A stretch of 64,000 nt of DNA from Vibrio barjaei (GCF_001639065.2 NZ_LQXO02000026.1:62001-126000), one strand, 5' to 3'. Positions 38,165 to 49,414 are shown, counted from the stretch's first letter. The notes: generated by a model not told the origin, from the sequence alone. Made by a program: numbers and translations.

Positions 38165-38458
38165 CTACCAATGGTAGTCAAGATCTTGTTCTTCTTCGGT
38201 CTCTTCTACTGCTAGAAGTTGCCATGATTCTATGAATCTTGCGGCTTCGGCCATTGTGATATTTTTGTGCAGATCGTGAGTAGCGTGTGGAGGCGATCCG
38301 TCGTATCGCAGAGCAATCGAATAGCTACTCTTCTGTTGGCTATTTTCGATATTTTGCCAGTCTAGCTTCAGCTGCTTGATGGGTTGAGTTGAACTTTGGC
38401 CAAGTATAAATCGGTGCTCATTACTACCTATCCATAGGATCAAACGACCACTTTCCAT
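38165..38458 (-). CDS. Orphan 97-residue protein under dyad site C
   Basis: I do not recognise this small soluble protein. It starts MESGRLILWIGSNEHRF and has an acidic C-terminus (EETEEEQDLDYHW); it looks like a short beta-rich fold followed by a helix. The ATG at 38458 is fixed by AAGGAG 6 nt upstream; longer in-frame starts lack this. The dyad motif at 38545-38562 is 87 bp upstream, in the same orientation as the sites before the MFS and acyl-CoA ligase genes, so it may belong to that regulon. Confidence 0.72.
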   Translation of the reverse strand: MESGRLILWIGSNEHRFILGQSSTQPIKQLKLDWQNIENSQQKSSYSIALRYDGSPPHATHDLHKNITMAEAARFIESWQLLAVEETEEEQDLDYHW

Positions 38459-38544
38459 GAAACTCTCCTTGTTACTGCAATGTTGCACTGGTGTTAATTT
38501 AAACGATTGTAACGACAGTTTCACGCCAAGTTGGTTGTCTGATT

Positions 38545-38562
38545 GTACCTAAATGGGGTTAC
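38545..38562 (-). promoter_or_regulatory. Dyad motif, site C (orphan gene promoter)
   Basis: The plus strand reads GTACCTAAATGGGGTTAC. It shares 15 of 18 positions with site A at 5943, lies 87 bp upstream of the orphan gene start, and has the same orientation relative to its gene. Confidence 0.6.
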
Positions 38563-38612
38563 AGAGTATCGTTGCAGGGAGAGAGGAGCAAGTAAGTGAG
38601 AATTAAGGCGAA

Positions 38613-38659
38613 GGTAGCAGATTCAAGGTGCTAACAAGCTGACACCTTAAACTGCTACC
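38613..38659 (-). terminator. Long stem-loop after nupC
   Basis: GGTAGCAG pairs with CTGCTACC and the stem continues through AAGGTG/CACCTT around a 12-nt loop. There is no U-tract, so it may protect the nupC 3' end or terminate with Rho. Confidence 0.5.
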
Positions 38660-38681
38660 CTAAAGCTAGGTTTATCTTGCG

Positions 38682-39896
38682 TTAAAGCGCAATGAAAATG
38701 CCCGCTAAACAAGCACTCATAAGGTTGGCTAACGTACCGGCTAGCACGGCTTTAAGGCCCAAACTTGCCACGTCAGAGCGGCGCTCCGGCGACATTACAC
38801 CGATAGACCCTAGTTGAATGGCAATAGAGCCAATGTTGGCGAAGCCGCAAAGAGCGAAAATCACGATAACTTGGCTGTGTTCCGATAAGCTAGCTTGGTG
38901 CTGAATGAAGTCGATGAAAGCAACAAATTCGTTCATGACTACCTTTTGGCCGATAAATGACCCTGCCATCAGCATCTCACTTTGATCGACACCAATAAGC
39001 CAAGCTACTGGAGCGAAGAGGTAACCGAATAGCAGTTGTAATGTGATTCCTTGCGCACCAAACAGCTCCGCTATGGATTCAATAGCGGCGTTGGCCATCG
39101 CAATCACACTGACAAAAGCGATAAGCATCGTACCCACTGCGACCGCAACTTTTACTCCGTTCATTGCCCCCGCTGCTAAGGCATCAATCACATTACTTTG
39201 ATCGCCAGTATCTAAGTCGACAGAGTCATGAGCTACCGGAGTTTGTTGCTCAGGTACGATAAGCTTTGCCATCATTAGAGATCCTGGCGCGGCCATAAAG
39301 CTTGCTGCGATTAAGTACTTTAGCTCTACGCCTAACCCGGCGTAGCCACCAAGAACACTACCAGCCACAGACGCCATTCCGCCCGCCATGACTGCGAACA
39401 GTTCCGAGCGTGTCATAGTTGCAAGGAAAGGACGAATAAGCAGTGGGGACTCACCTTGTGATAGGAATATGTTGCCGGTTGCCACCAACGATTCCGCTTT
39501 GCTTGTGCCCAAGAACTTCTGAATTAAACCACCGAGTACGCGGATAACCGCCTGCATGATGCCAAGGTAGTAAAGTGCCGAAATAAGAGCGCTAATAACG
39601 ATGATGATAGGAAGAACACGGATGGCAAAAATAAAGCCTTCAGAAGCTAAATCACCAAATAGAAATTGAATACCTACGTCGGAGAAGCTAAGTACTTTGG
39701 CAACGCCAGAACTCATCGCGCCAAGAACATGTTGACCAAAAGGAATGTAAAGAACAAAAGCAGCAAACAATGTTTGAAGGAGGAGTGCGCGTAATACGGT
39801 ATTCCAGTTAATTGCTTTACGGTTTTCCGAGAAAATAAAACCGATGGCTAACAACGAGATAATGCCTACAAAACCAAACAGGATAGTCATTACCAT
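38682..39896 (-). CDS. nupC: Concentrative nucleoside transporter NupC
   Basis: The 404-residue inner-membrane protein matches the CNT family: N-terminal hydrophobic helices, the core GESPLLIRPFLATMTRSE region, the FMAAPGSLMMAKL segment and the C-terminal CGFANIGSIAIQLGSIG motif. It imports nucleosides with H+ or Na+. GTGAGG lies 7-8 nt before ATG 39896. A 39-codon leader ORF ends 7 nt inside its start, so translation is probably coupled. Its products feed salvage by Udk. Confidence 0.93.
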   Translation of the reverse strand: MVMTILFGFVGIISLLAIGFIFSENRKAINWNTVLRALLLQTLFAAFVLYIPFGQHVLGAMSSGVAKVLSFSDVGIQFLFGDLASEGFIFAIRVLPIIIVISALISALYYLGIMQAVIRVLGGLIQKFLGTSKAESLVATGNIFLSQGESPLLIRPFLATMTRSELFAVMAGGMASVAGSVLGGYAGLGVELKYLIAASFMAAPGSLMMAKLIVPEQQTPVAHDSVDLDTGDQSNVIDALAAGAMNGVKVAVAVGTMLIAFVSVIAMANAAIESIAELFGAQGITLQLLFGYLFAPVAWLIGVDQSEMLMAGSFIGQKVVMNEFVAFIDFIQHQASLSEHSQVIVIFALCGFANIGSIAIQLGSIGVMSPERRSDVASLGLKAVLAGTLANLMSACLAGIFIAL

Positions 39897-40009
39897 TGGG
39901 TCACCTCACCGTAGCTTAGACAGTTAAGCATGGAATACGATGACCAAGAGGAAACAGCGGAAAGCTGAGGAAACCACTGATTGTGGTAACTGAAGATAAA
40001 TTTGCCCAT
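39890..40009 (-). CDS. nupC leader ORF (39 residues)
   Basis: The minus-strand ATG at 40009 has AAAGGG 7 nt upstream and opens a 39-codon ORF starting MGKFIFSYHNQW. It is Ser/Trp/Tyr-rich and ends with TAA overlapping the nupC ATG (ATGGTAATG). Its start directly follows a foldable RNA element (40023-40088). No family is recognised. It may be a regulatory leader peptide, or translation of it may open the nupC start. Confidence 0.45.
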   Translation of the reverse strand: MGKFIFSYHNQWFPQLSAVSSWSSYSMLNCLSYGEVTQW

Positions 40010-40022
40010 TTTTATACCCTTT

Positions 40023-40088
40023 ACAAGCGTGGAGATTGCAGCTGGTCCAAATCCTTGGGTCGTTCACAGTTCCTTGGTGACGGCTTGT
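40023..40088 (-). ncRNA. Candidate three-way-junction RNA in the nupC leader
   Basis: On the minus strand ACAAGC (40088-40083) pairs with GCTTGT (40028-40023), closing a loop that holds CGTCAC/GTG-A-ACG (40082-40061) and CCAA-GGAT-TTGG (40058-40047). The closing stem ends 1 nt before AAAGGG, the ribosome-binding site of the leader ORF, a layout typical of translational riboswitches. The purine riboswitch core is absent. A repeated CCAAGGA could permit other folds. Confidence 0.35.
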
Positions 40089-40111
40089 ATTGGTGTATAG
40101 CTAGAAGATTA

Positions 40112-40123
40112 CGCAACATTGCG
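40112..40123. promoter_or_regulatory. Palindrome CGCAA-CA-TTGCG upstream of nupC
   Basis: This 12-bp palindrome resembles half-sites of LacI-family repressors such as CytR (GTTGCATT type), which control nucleoside uptake genes. It lies between a TATACT hexamer (minus, 40153-40148) and the leader RNA. The assignment to CytR is inference. Confidence 0.4.
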
Positions 40124-40160
40124 AAGTGCCCTAGCAAACGGGGGGGCAGTATACAGTAAA

Positions 40161-40190
40161 AAATGAGACTTACATCTCATTTTTTTTACT
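40161..40190. terminator. cobO terminator
   Basis: ATGAGA pairs with TCTCAT around a 6-nt loop, with A-runs and T-runs on each side extending the stem, so it can act on both strands. Confidence 0.8.
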
Positions 40191-40214
40191 CTTTTGGTTC
40201 GATTGGTTAGAACA

Positions 40215-40823
40215 TCACCAATCGACACCTTTTAGCGCTTTTACGCCTGATTCGAAGGCGTGTTTGACATTTTTAACCTCTGAAACGGTATCTGCAATGT
40301 CAATGAGAGTTCGGTGGGCACCGCGACCGGTGATAATGACAGACTGCATTTTTGGTCGGTTGGTTAACGCTTCTACTACTTCTTCTAAATCGATATAGCC
40401 ATAGCTCACCATGTAGGTCAGTTCGTCAAATAGAACCACATCAAGTGATTCGTCTTTAAGCATGTGTTTACATTCTTGCCAAACTAACTGAGCTGCTTCC
40501 GTGTCAGCGGTTTTGTTTTGGGTCTCCCAAGTAAAGCCTGTTGCCATCACTTGAAACTCAACACCTAACTTCTCGAGTAGGTTACGTTCGCCGTTATCCC
40601 ATGTTCCTTTGATGAACTGAGCAACCGCGCACTGCTTTCCATGACCAACGGCTCGGGCAATGGTACCAAAGCCAGATGTTGACTTGCCCTTACCGTTTCC
40701 GGTGATGACCAGCAACAAACCTTTTTCTTCTTGAGCGTTGGCGATCTTTTTATCAACGTTTTCTTTTACTTTCTGTTGTCGTGCTTTATGACGATCTTGT
40801 TTTTGCTCTTCGGAGAGTGACAT
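40215..40823 (-). CDS. cobO: Cob(I)alamin adenosyltransferase CobO/BtuR
   Basis: The 202-residue enzyme has the P-loop VITGNGKGKSTSGFG near residue 40 and FDELTYMVSYGYIDLEEV, features of the CobA/CobO/BtuR family. It transfers adenosine from ATP to cob(I)alamin. The Lys/Arg/Gln-rich N-terminus (residues 1-32) is family-typical. It is divergent from the low-molecular-weight phosphatase gene. No cobalamin riboswitch is visible here. Confidence 0.94.
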   Translation of the reverse strand: MSLSEEQKQDRHKARQQKVKENVDKKIANAQEEKGLLLVITGNGKGKSTSGFGTIARAVGHGKQCAVAQFIKGTWDNGERNLLEKLGVEFQVMATGFTWETQNKTADTEAAQLVWQECKHMLKDESLDVVLFDELTYMVSYGYIDLEEVVEALTNRPKMQSVIITGRGAHRTLIDIADTVSEVKNVKHAFESGVKALKGVDW

Positions 40824-40919
40824 GGTGATTCCTTATGTTTAGCTGCTAGTCCTCTGTGTTCGGTATATGATAATGAAATAGAAACAGAAAAAAACAAGAC
40901 AAAGTTTAGGGGTAATAGG

Positions 40920-41369
40920 ATGAAAAAGATATTGGTGGTCTGCATGGGCAATATTTGTCGCTCACCAACGGGCGAAGCGGTATTGCGTTCTAGAGCTGCG
41001 AGTCAAGGGATTGATGTCCTCATCGATTCAGCAGGGACGATTGGCTACCATCACGGTGACGCCCCTGATAAGCGAGCGCAAGCCGCTGGCGAAGCTCGTG
41101 GTTACTCGTTTTCTGGAATAAAAGCGCGACAAGTGACAGATGAAGACTTTGAGATCTTTGACATGATTCTAGCCGCAGATAAGGATAACTTGTCCGACCT
41201 AAAACAACGTTGTCCTCAGCATCTTAAGTACAAACTTTCGTTGTTTCTTAGCCATGGTCGTTCATCCTACAGTGAGATCCCCGACCCTTACTATGGAGGG
41301 GAGCAGGGATTTGAGTTGGTGTTAGATCTCATCGAAGAAGCGGCTGATGCCGTTTTAGTCAAAATCTAA
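40920..41369 (+). CDS. Low-molecular-weight protein-tyrosine phosphatase family protein
   Basis: The 149-residue protein has the catalytic loop VCMGNICRSP at residues 7-16 (C-x5-R-S) and the general-acid motif DPYYGG near residue 121. It would dephosphorylate phosphotyrosine or a related substrate in the cytosol. No tyrosine kinase or capsule cluster is nearby, so it is the stand-alone housekeeping type. Confidence 0.92.
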   Translation: MKKILVVCMGNICRSPTGEAVLRSRAASQGIDVLIDSAGTIGYHHGDAPDKRAQAAGEARGYSFSGIKARQVTDEDFEIFDMILAADKDNLSDLKQRCPQHLKYKLSLFLSHGRSSYSEIPDPYYGGEQGFELVLDLIEEAADAVLVKI

Positions 41370-41375
41370 TGACAA

Positions 41376-41400
41376 AAAAACGCAGCTTAGCTGCGTTTTT
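41376..41400. terminator. Bidirectional terminator between the phosphatase gene and ansA
   Basis: AAAAACGCAGC pairs with GCTGCGTTTTT around TTA. Confidence 0.92.
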
Positions 41401-41421
41401 AATATGACCAATAGTTGGGAT

Positions 41422-42435
41422 TTATTTGCTCATTTCACCACGTAGTACTTCTAACATTTGGGCTTTGACTTCTTCGTAGCCCAAGTTTTGGCTAAGTAGA
41501 TAGTGTAGTTTGGCCAGAGCTGCTTCTGGGGTCATGTCAAAACCACTGATAACACCGGCATCGGCTAGGGCACAGCCAGTGGCATAACCGCCCATATTGA
41601 CTTTACCTGCTAGACATTGGGTAAGGTTGACCACAATCACTCCACGTTCAGAGGCTTCTTTTAGGTGTGCGAGAAGCTCAGGGTTTTGTGGTGCGTTACC
41701 TACACCGAAAGTGAGCAATATCATAGCGTTAACAGGTTGAAGTAGAGTGTTACGAATCACTTCATGTGAGATGCCTGGGTACATAGTAATGACCCCAATA
41801 GGCTGTGGTGTGATGTCGTGTACTTTAAACTTGCCCTCAGGCATTTTGTTCAGTTCTACACCACTACCTAACTGAATATTGATACCCGCTTCTAAAATCG
41901 GCGACATGTTTGGAGACGTAAACGCGTTGAAACCATCGGCGTGAGATTTGGTACTGCGGTTACCACGCATCAGTTGATTATTGAAGAACAGTGTGACTTC
42001 GTTAATCGGATAGTTAGCCGCAATGTGCAGTGCATTCAGAAGGTTAGCTTGTCCATCAGAACGTAGCTCCGCTAAAGGAATCTGTGAGCCGGTGACAATG
42101 ACTGGCTTACCTAGATTTTCTAGCATAAACGATAGTGCCGATGCGGTATACGCCATCGTATCGGTGCCATGCAGAATAACGAAGCCGTCATAGTTGTCGT
42201 AGTTATCACGAATATCGTCAGCAATCTGTTGCCAATCTGCAGGTGTCATGTCTGAAGAGTCAATCAACGGCTCGTATTCGTGAATAGTAAACTCTGGCAT
42301 TTCAGGGCGATGGAATTCCGGCATACTAGCCAGTTGCTTTTCCATAAAACCGGCGACGGGAATATAGCCGTGATCGGACTTTTGCATGCCGATGGTACCA
42401 CCAGTGTACGCAATATAGATGTGTTTTCTTGTCAT
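41422..42435 (-). CDS. ansA: Cytoplasmic L-asparaginase I AnsA
   Basis: The 337-residue enzyme has the catalytic Thr motif AYTGGTIGM at residues 9-17 and the second motif VILHGTDTMAYTASAL. It lacks a signal peptide, which fits the low-affinity cytoplasmic type I enzyme, converting asparagine to aspartate and ammonia. The ATG at 42435 has no clear Shine-Dalgarno. It follows sppA after a terminator, the same order as in E. coli. Confidence 0.94.
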   Translation of the reverse strand: MTRKHIYIAYTGGTIGMQKSDHGYIPVAGFMEKQLASMPEFHRPEMPEFTIHEYEPLIDSSDMTPADWQQIADDIRDNYDNYDGFVILHGTDTMAYTASALSFMLENLGKPVIVTGSQIPLAELRSDGQANLLNALHIAANYPINEVTLFFNNQLMRGNRSTKSHADGFNAFTSPNMSPILEAGINIQLGSGVELNKMPEGKFKVHDITPQPIGVITMYPGISHEVIRNTLLQPVNAMILLTFGVGNAPQNPELLAHLKEASERGVIVVNLTQCLAGKVNMGGYATGCALADAGVISGFDMTPEAALAKLHYLLSQNLGYEEVKAQMLEVLRGEMSK

Positions 42436-42497
42436 GCCAGGGATCGCTTTATTATCAAGGGGAACAGATGCAGGCGATTATAACCAAAACAAACAAA

Positions 42498-42519
42498 AGA
42501 GCCACCGATTGGTGGCTCT
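42498..42519 (-). terminator. sppA terminator
   Basis: AGAGCCACC pairs with GGTGGCTCT around a 4-nt loop and runs into TTTTG on the minus strand. Confidence 0.87.
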
Positions 42520-42548
42520 AGATAAATGAATTTGTTAGCTCGGCATGC

Positions 42549-44405
42549 CTACTGGATATTACAGGTCAAGCACAGTACGTACTGGCCTTTGGGGTCGTTA
42601 AAGCTTTCCAGCAAACTGGCTTGTTGTTGCAACTGAGTTGCGACAGGCAGTAAGCTTTGTGGGACCCAAGCTGATATGTCGAGTCCAAGACTCACTTTCA
42701 CCTGCTGCATAATATCTTGGACGAACTGTTGCGCTGGGCTTAACGGTTCTTCGACCCAGTAGATATCGTACTTCTCCATACCTCCGAGTTCAGCAGCGAG
42801 AGCGACAGCATCATCAAAATCGCCAATCTGGTCAACCAAGCCTCGCTCTAATGCGTCTTTACCAGTCCATACTCGACCTTGCGCGACAGAGTCGACATCC
42901 GTGACAGACATGTTGCGGTTATTCGCGACTAACGTAATGAAGCGCTTATATCCATTTTCGATGCCCATTTGGAATGCTTTTGACGCGCCTTCACTGATGC
43001 CTGTGGTTACACCAACGCCAGAGAATGGTGATGTACCAACGCCATCGGTATTAATCCCAATATTGTTTAACCCTTTCTCGAAGGTTGTTACCACACTAAA
43101 TATCCCGATTGAACCAGTGATGGTCGTTGGCTGTGCCATGATCTTATTAGCGTTCATAGAAATCCAATAACCACCGGAAGCAGCAACACTCGACATGGAC
43201 ACCACAACAGGCTTACCGGCATCGCGCAGTGCTTGAACCTCGTTGCGAATTACTTCTGAAGCAAACGCACTTCCACCTGGGCTATCAACACGCAAGACTA
43301 CTGACTTGACGGAGTCGTCTTCACGAGCCTGCTTGAGAAGGGCGGCTGTTGTATCACCGCCGACAGTACCACGTGGTTGCTCACCATCCATGATGGTGCC
43401 GCTCGCTACGATGACGGCAACTTGGTTGTCTGGCTGCTCAGGTAGGTCGTATGGCATGGATGCCAAGTACTCGTAATAACCCACAGCGTTAAAGCCACCA
43501 TCACCGTCGCTACCAAATGCCTCGACCATAGCCTGATTAACTTGCTGTTTAGTAACAAGTGCGTCGACCAATCCTAGCTGTTTAGATAACGCGGCTAAAT
43601 CCCCGTCAGCAGCTTCTAGCTCTTTAAGAAATTCATCCATGGTTGGCGTTAGAACGCTGGTTTCGATTTGACGGTTAGAGGCAACATCATCTACGTAGGC
43701 GCCCCATAGCTGTGAAACCCAGCGAGTGGCGGATTCTTTCGCCGCATCAGACATGTCATCACGAAGGAATGGTTCGACCGCTGATTTGTACGTACCGACT
43801 CTGAATACGTGTGTTGTCACATCGAGTTTTTCGAGTAATGTCTTGTAGTACATTGAGTACGCGCTGTAGCCTTTGATAAGCACCGCACCATCAGGAGCAA
43901 GGTAGACTTTGTCGGCATAACTGGCTAAATAGTATTGGCTTTGATTGTAAAACGCGCCGTAGGCATAGATAGGCTTGCCTGTCGCTTTAAACTCATTCAA
44001 CGCTTTAGCAATATAGCGAAGTTTGGTTAAGCTAGTTTCTGGCATGTCTCTCAACGATAGCACTAATCCTTTTACAGAATCATCAGTCGATGCGTGACGG
44101 ATTGAATCTACTATGTCAAACAGAACGTTTTCTTTTGGAAGGTCGCGCCCGAACAATGAGCCAGTGACTGAATCCATAGGATTCACATAACTGCTTTGCT
44201 CAACGATAGGCCCAGAAATGTTCAGGACTAACGCTGACTCTTTTTTGACGGTAGCTGGCGCAGGTTCGACTTGAGTGAACGCAAAATAGATCATTGCGAG
44301 CACAGCAAAGAAGAGCAGGTTAACAATGGCAAGTCTGGTAAAGTTAATGACTTTCCAGAACCCTTTGAAGATCAAACCGATAAATCGAAATACTTTTTTC
44401 ATCAT
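42549..44405 (-). CDS. sppA: Signal peptide peptidase SppA (protease IV)
   Basis: The 618-residue long-form SppA has one N-terminal membrane helix (LAIVNLLFFAVLAMIYFAF), and two S49 domains. The general-base Lys lies in FRVGTYKSAVEPF and the nucleophilic Ser in VSMSSVAASGGYWI. It degrades signal peptides in the inner membrane facing the periplasm. GGAGAG lies before the start; ATG 44405 or 44402 are equally plausible. Confidence 0.95.
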   Translation of the reverse strand: MMKKVFRFIGLIFKGFWKVINFTRLAIVNLLFFAVLAMIYFAFTQVEPAPATVKKESALVLNISGPIVEQSSYVNPMDSVTGSLFGRDLPKENVLFDIVDSIRHASTDDSVKGLVLSLRDMPETSLTKLRYIAKALNEFKATGKPIYAYGAFYNQSQYYLASYADKVYLAPDGAVLIKGYSAYSMYYKTLLEKLDVTTHVFRVGTYKSAVEPFLRDDMSDAAKESATRWVSQLWGAYVDDVASNRQIETSVLTPTMDEFLKELEAADGDLAALSKQLGLVDALVTKQQVNQAMVEAFGSDGDGGFNAVGYYEYLASMPYDLPEQPDNQVAVIVASGTIMDGEQPRGTVGGDTTAALLKQAREDDSVKSVVLRVDSPGGSAFASEVIRNEVQALRDAGKPVVVSMSSVAASGGYWISMNANKIMAQPTTITGSIGIFSVVTTFEKGLNNIGINTDGVGTSPFSGVGVTTGISEGASKAFQMGIENGYKRFITLVANNRNMSVTDVDSVAQGRVWTGKDALERGLVDQIGDFDDAVALAAELGGMEKYDIYWVEEPLSPAQQFVQDIMQQVKVSLGLDISAWVPQSLLPVATQLQQQASLLESFNDPKGQYVLCLTCNIQ

Positions 44406-44631
44406 CTCTCCACATCACCAATTGGTGAGTGTTTTTGTCCCTAAACATCAATTACTAGTGTAGCCTTGGCGTGGCAGATTCGCTGTATGAATAATGTAAT
44501 TCTACGTGTATGTAGCCACTACCACTCAATCAAGGTTTTAAGTGAATAAAAATTAAAGACTTAACATACTAGATTAAGTTCAAAGATTCAGGAAAAATTT
44601 TTAATAATGTTGAGAAAATGTAAACGCTAGT

Positions 44632-46703
<2,072 letters not shown>

Positions 46704-46794
46704 AGTACATTGAGAACAATTCTCACTTTTGCTGTCATGACGTTAACGTTTTGTTATAATGAGCGTTATTACAACAAACAAAAAGGGAAGTGTT

Positions 46795-47343
46795 ATGGAT
46801 GCCCTAGAACTGTTACTCAATAGGCGCTCGATTGCTCGACTATCAGAACCTGCTCCTGAAGGAGAAGCGTTAGAAAATATTATTAGAGCGGGCCTGCGTG
46901 CTCCGGATCATGCTGGACTTACTCCTTGGCAGTTTGTTCTGGCGCAAGGTGATGGCAGACAGAAATTGGCTGATATCTTAAGTGATGCTGCTGCTCAAGC
47001 GGGAAGTGAGGAGGCGGTGATTGAAAAAGCTAAGAAAGCCCCTTTTCGTGCTCCTTTAGTCATCACCGTCATTGCGAAAGTGACGCAACATGACAAGGTA
47101 CCAGCGATGGAGCAACATCTCTCTGCTGGCTGTGCAGTTCAAGCAATGCAAATGGCAGCTGTGGCTCAAGGCTTCCAAGCATTTTGGCGTTCGGGCAAAT
47201 GGATGTTTGATGAACACGTTCGTCAAGCGTTTGGCGTTGAGGGTGATGATCAAATCGTTGGTTTTCTTTATGTTGGTACGCCAGGCTGTACACCAATGAA
47301 AGCACCAGAGCGTGATCTAAATAAATACGTTAAGTTCCTTTAG
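46795..47343 (+). CDS. ydjA: NAD(P)H nitroreductase YdjA
   Basis: The 182-residue FMN-dependent nitroreductase-fold protein matches YdjA in length and sequence ([36 protein letters not shown]). The natural substrate is unknown. AAAGGGAAG precedes ATG 46795. ydjA, topB and sppA-ansA are also neighbours in E. coli. Confidence 0.9.
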   Translation: MDALELLLNRRSIARLSEPAPEGEALENIIRAGLRAPDHAGLTPWQFVLAQGDGRQKLADILSDAAAQAGSEEAVIEKAKKAPFRAPLVITVIAKVTQHDKVPAMEQHLSAGCAVQAMQMAAVAQGFQAFWRSGKWMFDEHVRQAFGVEGDDQIVGFLYVGTPGCTPMKAPERDLNKYVKFL

Positions 47344-47386
47344 CAGGTTATTTAACTGGCTATTTATACAGTTTTTCTTGATTCTT

Positions 47387-47421
47387 AAAGGTAAGCTTAG
47401 TTAAGCTTACCTTTATTTTTT
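47387..47421 (+). terminator. ydjA terminator
   Basis: AAAGGTAAGCTT pairs with AAGCTTACCTTT around AGTT and is followed by ATTTTTT. Confidence 0.9.
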
Positions 47422-47443
47422 CAAATACCAGTGACCCTTCTCT

Positions 47444-49396
47444 ATGACTCGTCTCTTTATCGCAGAAAAACCCAGCTTAGGGCGTGCTATTGCCGCCGCT
47501 TTGCCAAACCCTCAAAAGAAAGGCGACGGATACATCCAATGTGGAAATGGTGATGTGGTCACATGGTGTATTGGTCACCTGCTTGAGCAGGTAGAGCCAG
47601 ATGCCTACGATGAGCGTTATAAAAAGTGGAATCTGAATGATCTGCCCATCGTGCCAAATCAGTGGCAACTTAGACCTCGAAAAAGTGCTTCAAAACAGCT
47701 AACTGCGGTAAAGAAACTACTAAAAACGGCGACCAGCATTGTTAACGCTGGAGACCCAGATAGGGAAGGGCAACTTCTGGTTGATGAGGTCATCGATTAT
47801 TGTAAGGTTCCGAAAGCCAAGAAAGATACCGCTCAGCGTTTGTTGATTAGCGATTTAAACCTTCCGGCGGTAAAAAAAGCGCTCAATTCCATGCGTATGA
47901 ATCAAGAGTTTATTCCACTTTCAATATCGGCATTAGCACGTTCGCGAGCGGATTGGCTTTATGGGATGAATATGTCTCGGGCCTATACGCTTCTCGGACA
48001 AAAGGCGGGTTATCAAGGTGTGCTATCTGTTGGGCGGGTACAAACACCCGTATTGGGGTTGGTGGTTCGCCGTGATGAAGAAATCGAGAACTTTGTTCCT
48101 AAAGACTATTACACTTTACACGCCTTGATTCCTTACCAAGATTCGCAAGCGGTCTTTGACATTCGTGCCAAATGGAAACCAAGTGAAGCCTGCCAACCAT
48201 GGCAAGATGAAGAAGGAAGAGTGCTGAATAAAAAGCTGGTGGAAAATGTCGCGAGTCGTATTCAAGGACAGCCAGCAACAGTCACTAAGTCAGAGCATAA
48301 GTCGACAAAACAGAATGCGCCTTTACCGTACTCGTTATCTGCTTTACAGATTGATGCGGCCAAGCGTTTTAATATGAGCGCGCAACAAGTATTGGATGTT
48401 TGTCAGGCTCTGTATGAGAAGCACAAACTGATTACTTATCCGCGTTCTGATAACCGATATTTGCCTAAAGATCACTTTTACCAAGCGAATGATGTCCTAA
48501 GCGCAATAAAGAACAACAGCAAAGAGCACGCTAGGGCTGTCGATGATGCGGATAGCAGTCGTAAATCCAAGGCATGGAACGACAGCAAAGTGGATGCACA
48601 CCACGCTATTATTCCGACACCAAAGAAAACCAGCAGTGTGCTATCTGGGTTTGAAGAGAAAATCTATGGGTTGATCGCGCGTCAGTATTTAATGCAGTTT
48701 TATCCAGCCGCGGTGTACGCCGAAGCCATGTTAGAGTTTGATATTCAAGGTGGCTGTTTTATTGCCAAAGGCAAGCGCTTGCAGCAACCTGGGTGGCGAG
48801 TCTTGTTAGGGAACTCTGCTAATGAGCAAGAGGAGGGCGTAGATGCCGTTCCGCCTTTGGAAGTCGGTACCGAACTCATCTGTCGCGAAGGTGTGATCGC
48901 AGAGAAGAAAACCGAGCCACCAAGACATTTCACCGAAGCGACATTACTACAGGCGATGACAGGGATCAGCCGCTTCGTTGAAGACAAATCGCTGAAGAAA
49001 ATCCTGCGTGACACCGATGGTATCGGAACTGAAGCAACGCGTGCGGGTATTCTTGACACACTTTTTAAACGCAAGTTGCTTAATCGTCAGGGTAAGTCAG
49101 TTATTAGCACTTCTGCAGGAAGAGGTTTAATTCATGCGCTACCTGATGAATCGACCTATCCTGATATGACAGCCCACTGGGAGTTTCAGCTGCAAGGCAT
49201 GGCTGAGAAAACGCAGTCCTATACGCCATTTATGGCAGAGCTCAATAACCGCCTTGAACAGCTCATGCAACAAGTGAAGTCAGGTCCTGTGCCGGATTCT
49301 CTCAAAAATTTGCCCAAAGTTGAGAGACCGGCATTTAAGAAACGACGTTTTAGTAAGGGAAAAAAAGCGCCTAGTAAGACCAAGAGCCGCAGCTAA
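47444..49396 (+). CDS. topB: DNA topoisomerase III
   Basis: The 650-residue type IA topoisomerase has the N-terminal TOPRIM domain (FIAEKPSLGRAIAAAL; NAGDPDREGQLLVDEV), the active-site Tyr in ITYPRSDNRYLP, and a basic C-terminal tail (FKKRRFSKGKKAPSKTKSRS). It decatenates DNA during replication and recombination. It ends 18 bp from the convergent SDR gene with no obvious terminator. Confidence 0.96.
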   Translation: MTRLFIAEKPSLGRAIAAALPNPQKKGDGYIQCGNGDVVTWCIGHLLEQVEPDAYDERYKKWNLNDLPIVPNQWQLRPRKSASKQLTAVKKLLKTATSIVNAGDPDREGQLLVDEVIDYCKVPKAKKDTAQRLLISDLNLPAVKKALNSMRMNQEFIPLSISALARSRADWLYGMNMSRAYTLLGQKAGYQGVLSVGRVQTPVLGLVVRRDEEIENFVPKDYYTLHALIPYQDSQAVFDIRAKWKPSEACQPWQDEEGRVLNKKLVENVASRIQGQPATVTKSEHKSTKQNAPLPYSLSALQIDAAKRFNMSAQQVLDVCQALYEKHKLITYPRSDNRYLPKDHFYQANDVLSAIKNNSKEHARAVDDADSSRKSKAWNDSKVDAHHAIIPTPKKTSSVLSGFEEKIYGLIARQYLMQFYPAAVYAEAMLEFDIQGGCFIAKGKRLQQPGWRVLLGNSANEQEEGVDAVPPLEVGTELICREGVIAEKKTEPPRHFTEATLLQAMTGISRFVEDKSLKKILRDTDGIGTEATRAGILDTLFKRKLLNRQGKSVISTSAGRGLIHALPDESTYPDMTAHWEFQLQGMAEKTQSYTPFMAELNNRLEQLMQQVKSGPVPDSLKNLPKVERPAFKKRRFSKGKKAPSKTKSRS

Positions 49397-49414
49397 TATC
49401 GAATGACTAATTGC

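Noticed and set aside
40023..40088. Possible purine riboswitch upstream of nupC
   Set aside because: The three-stem shape is similar, but the conserved junction and loop bases of the purine aptamer are absent, so I list it only as an unclassified candidate.
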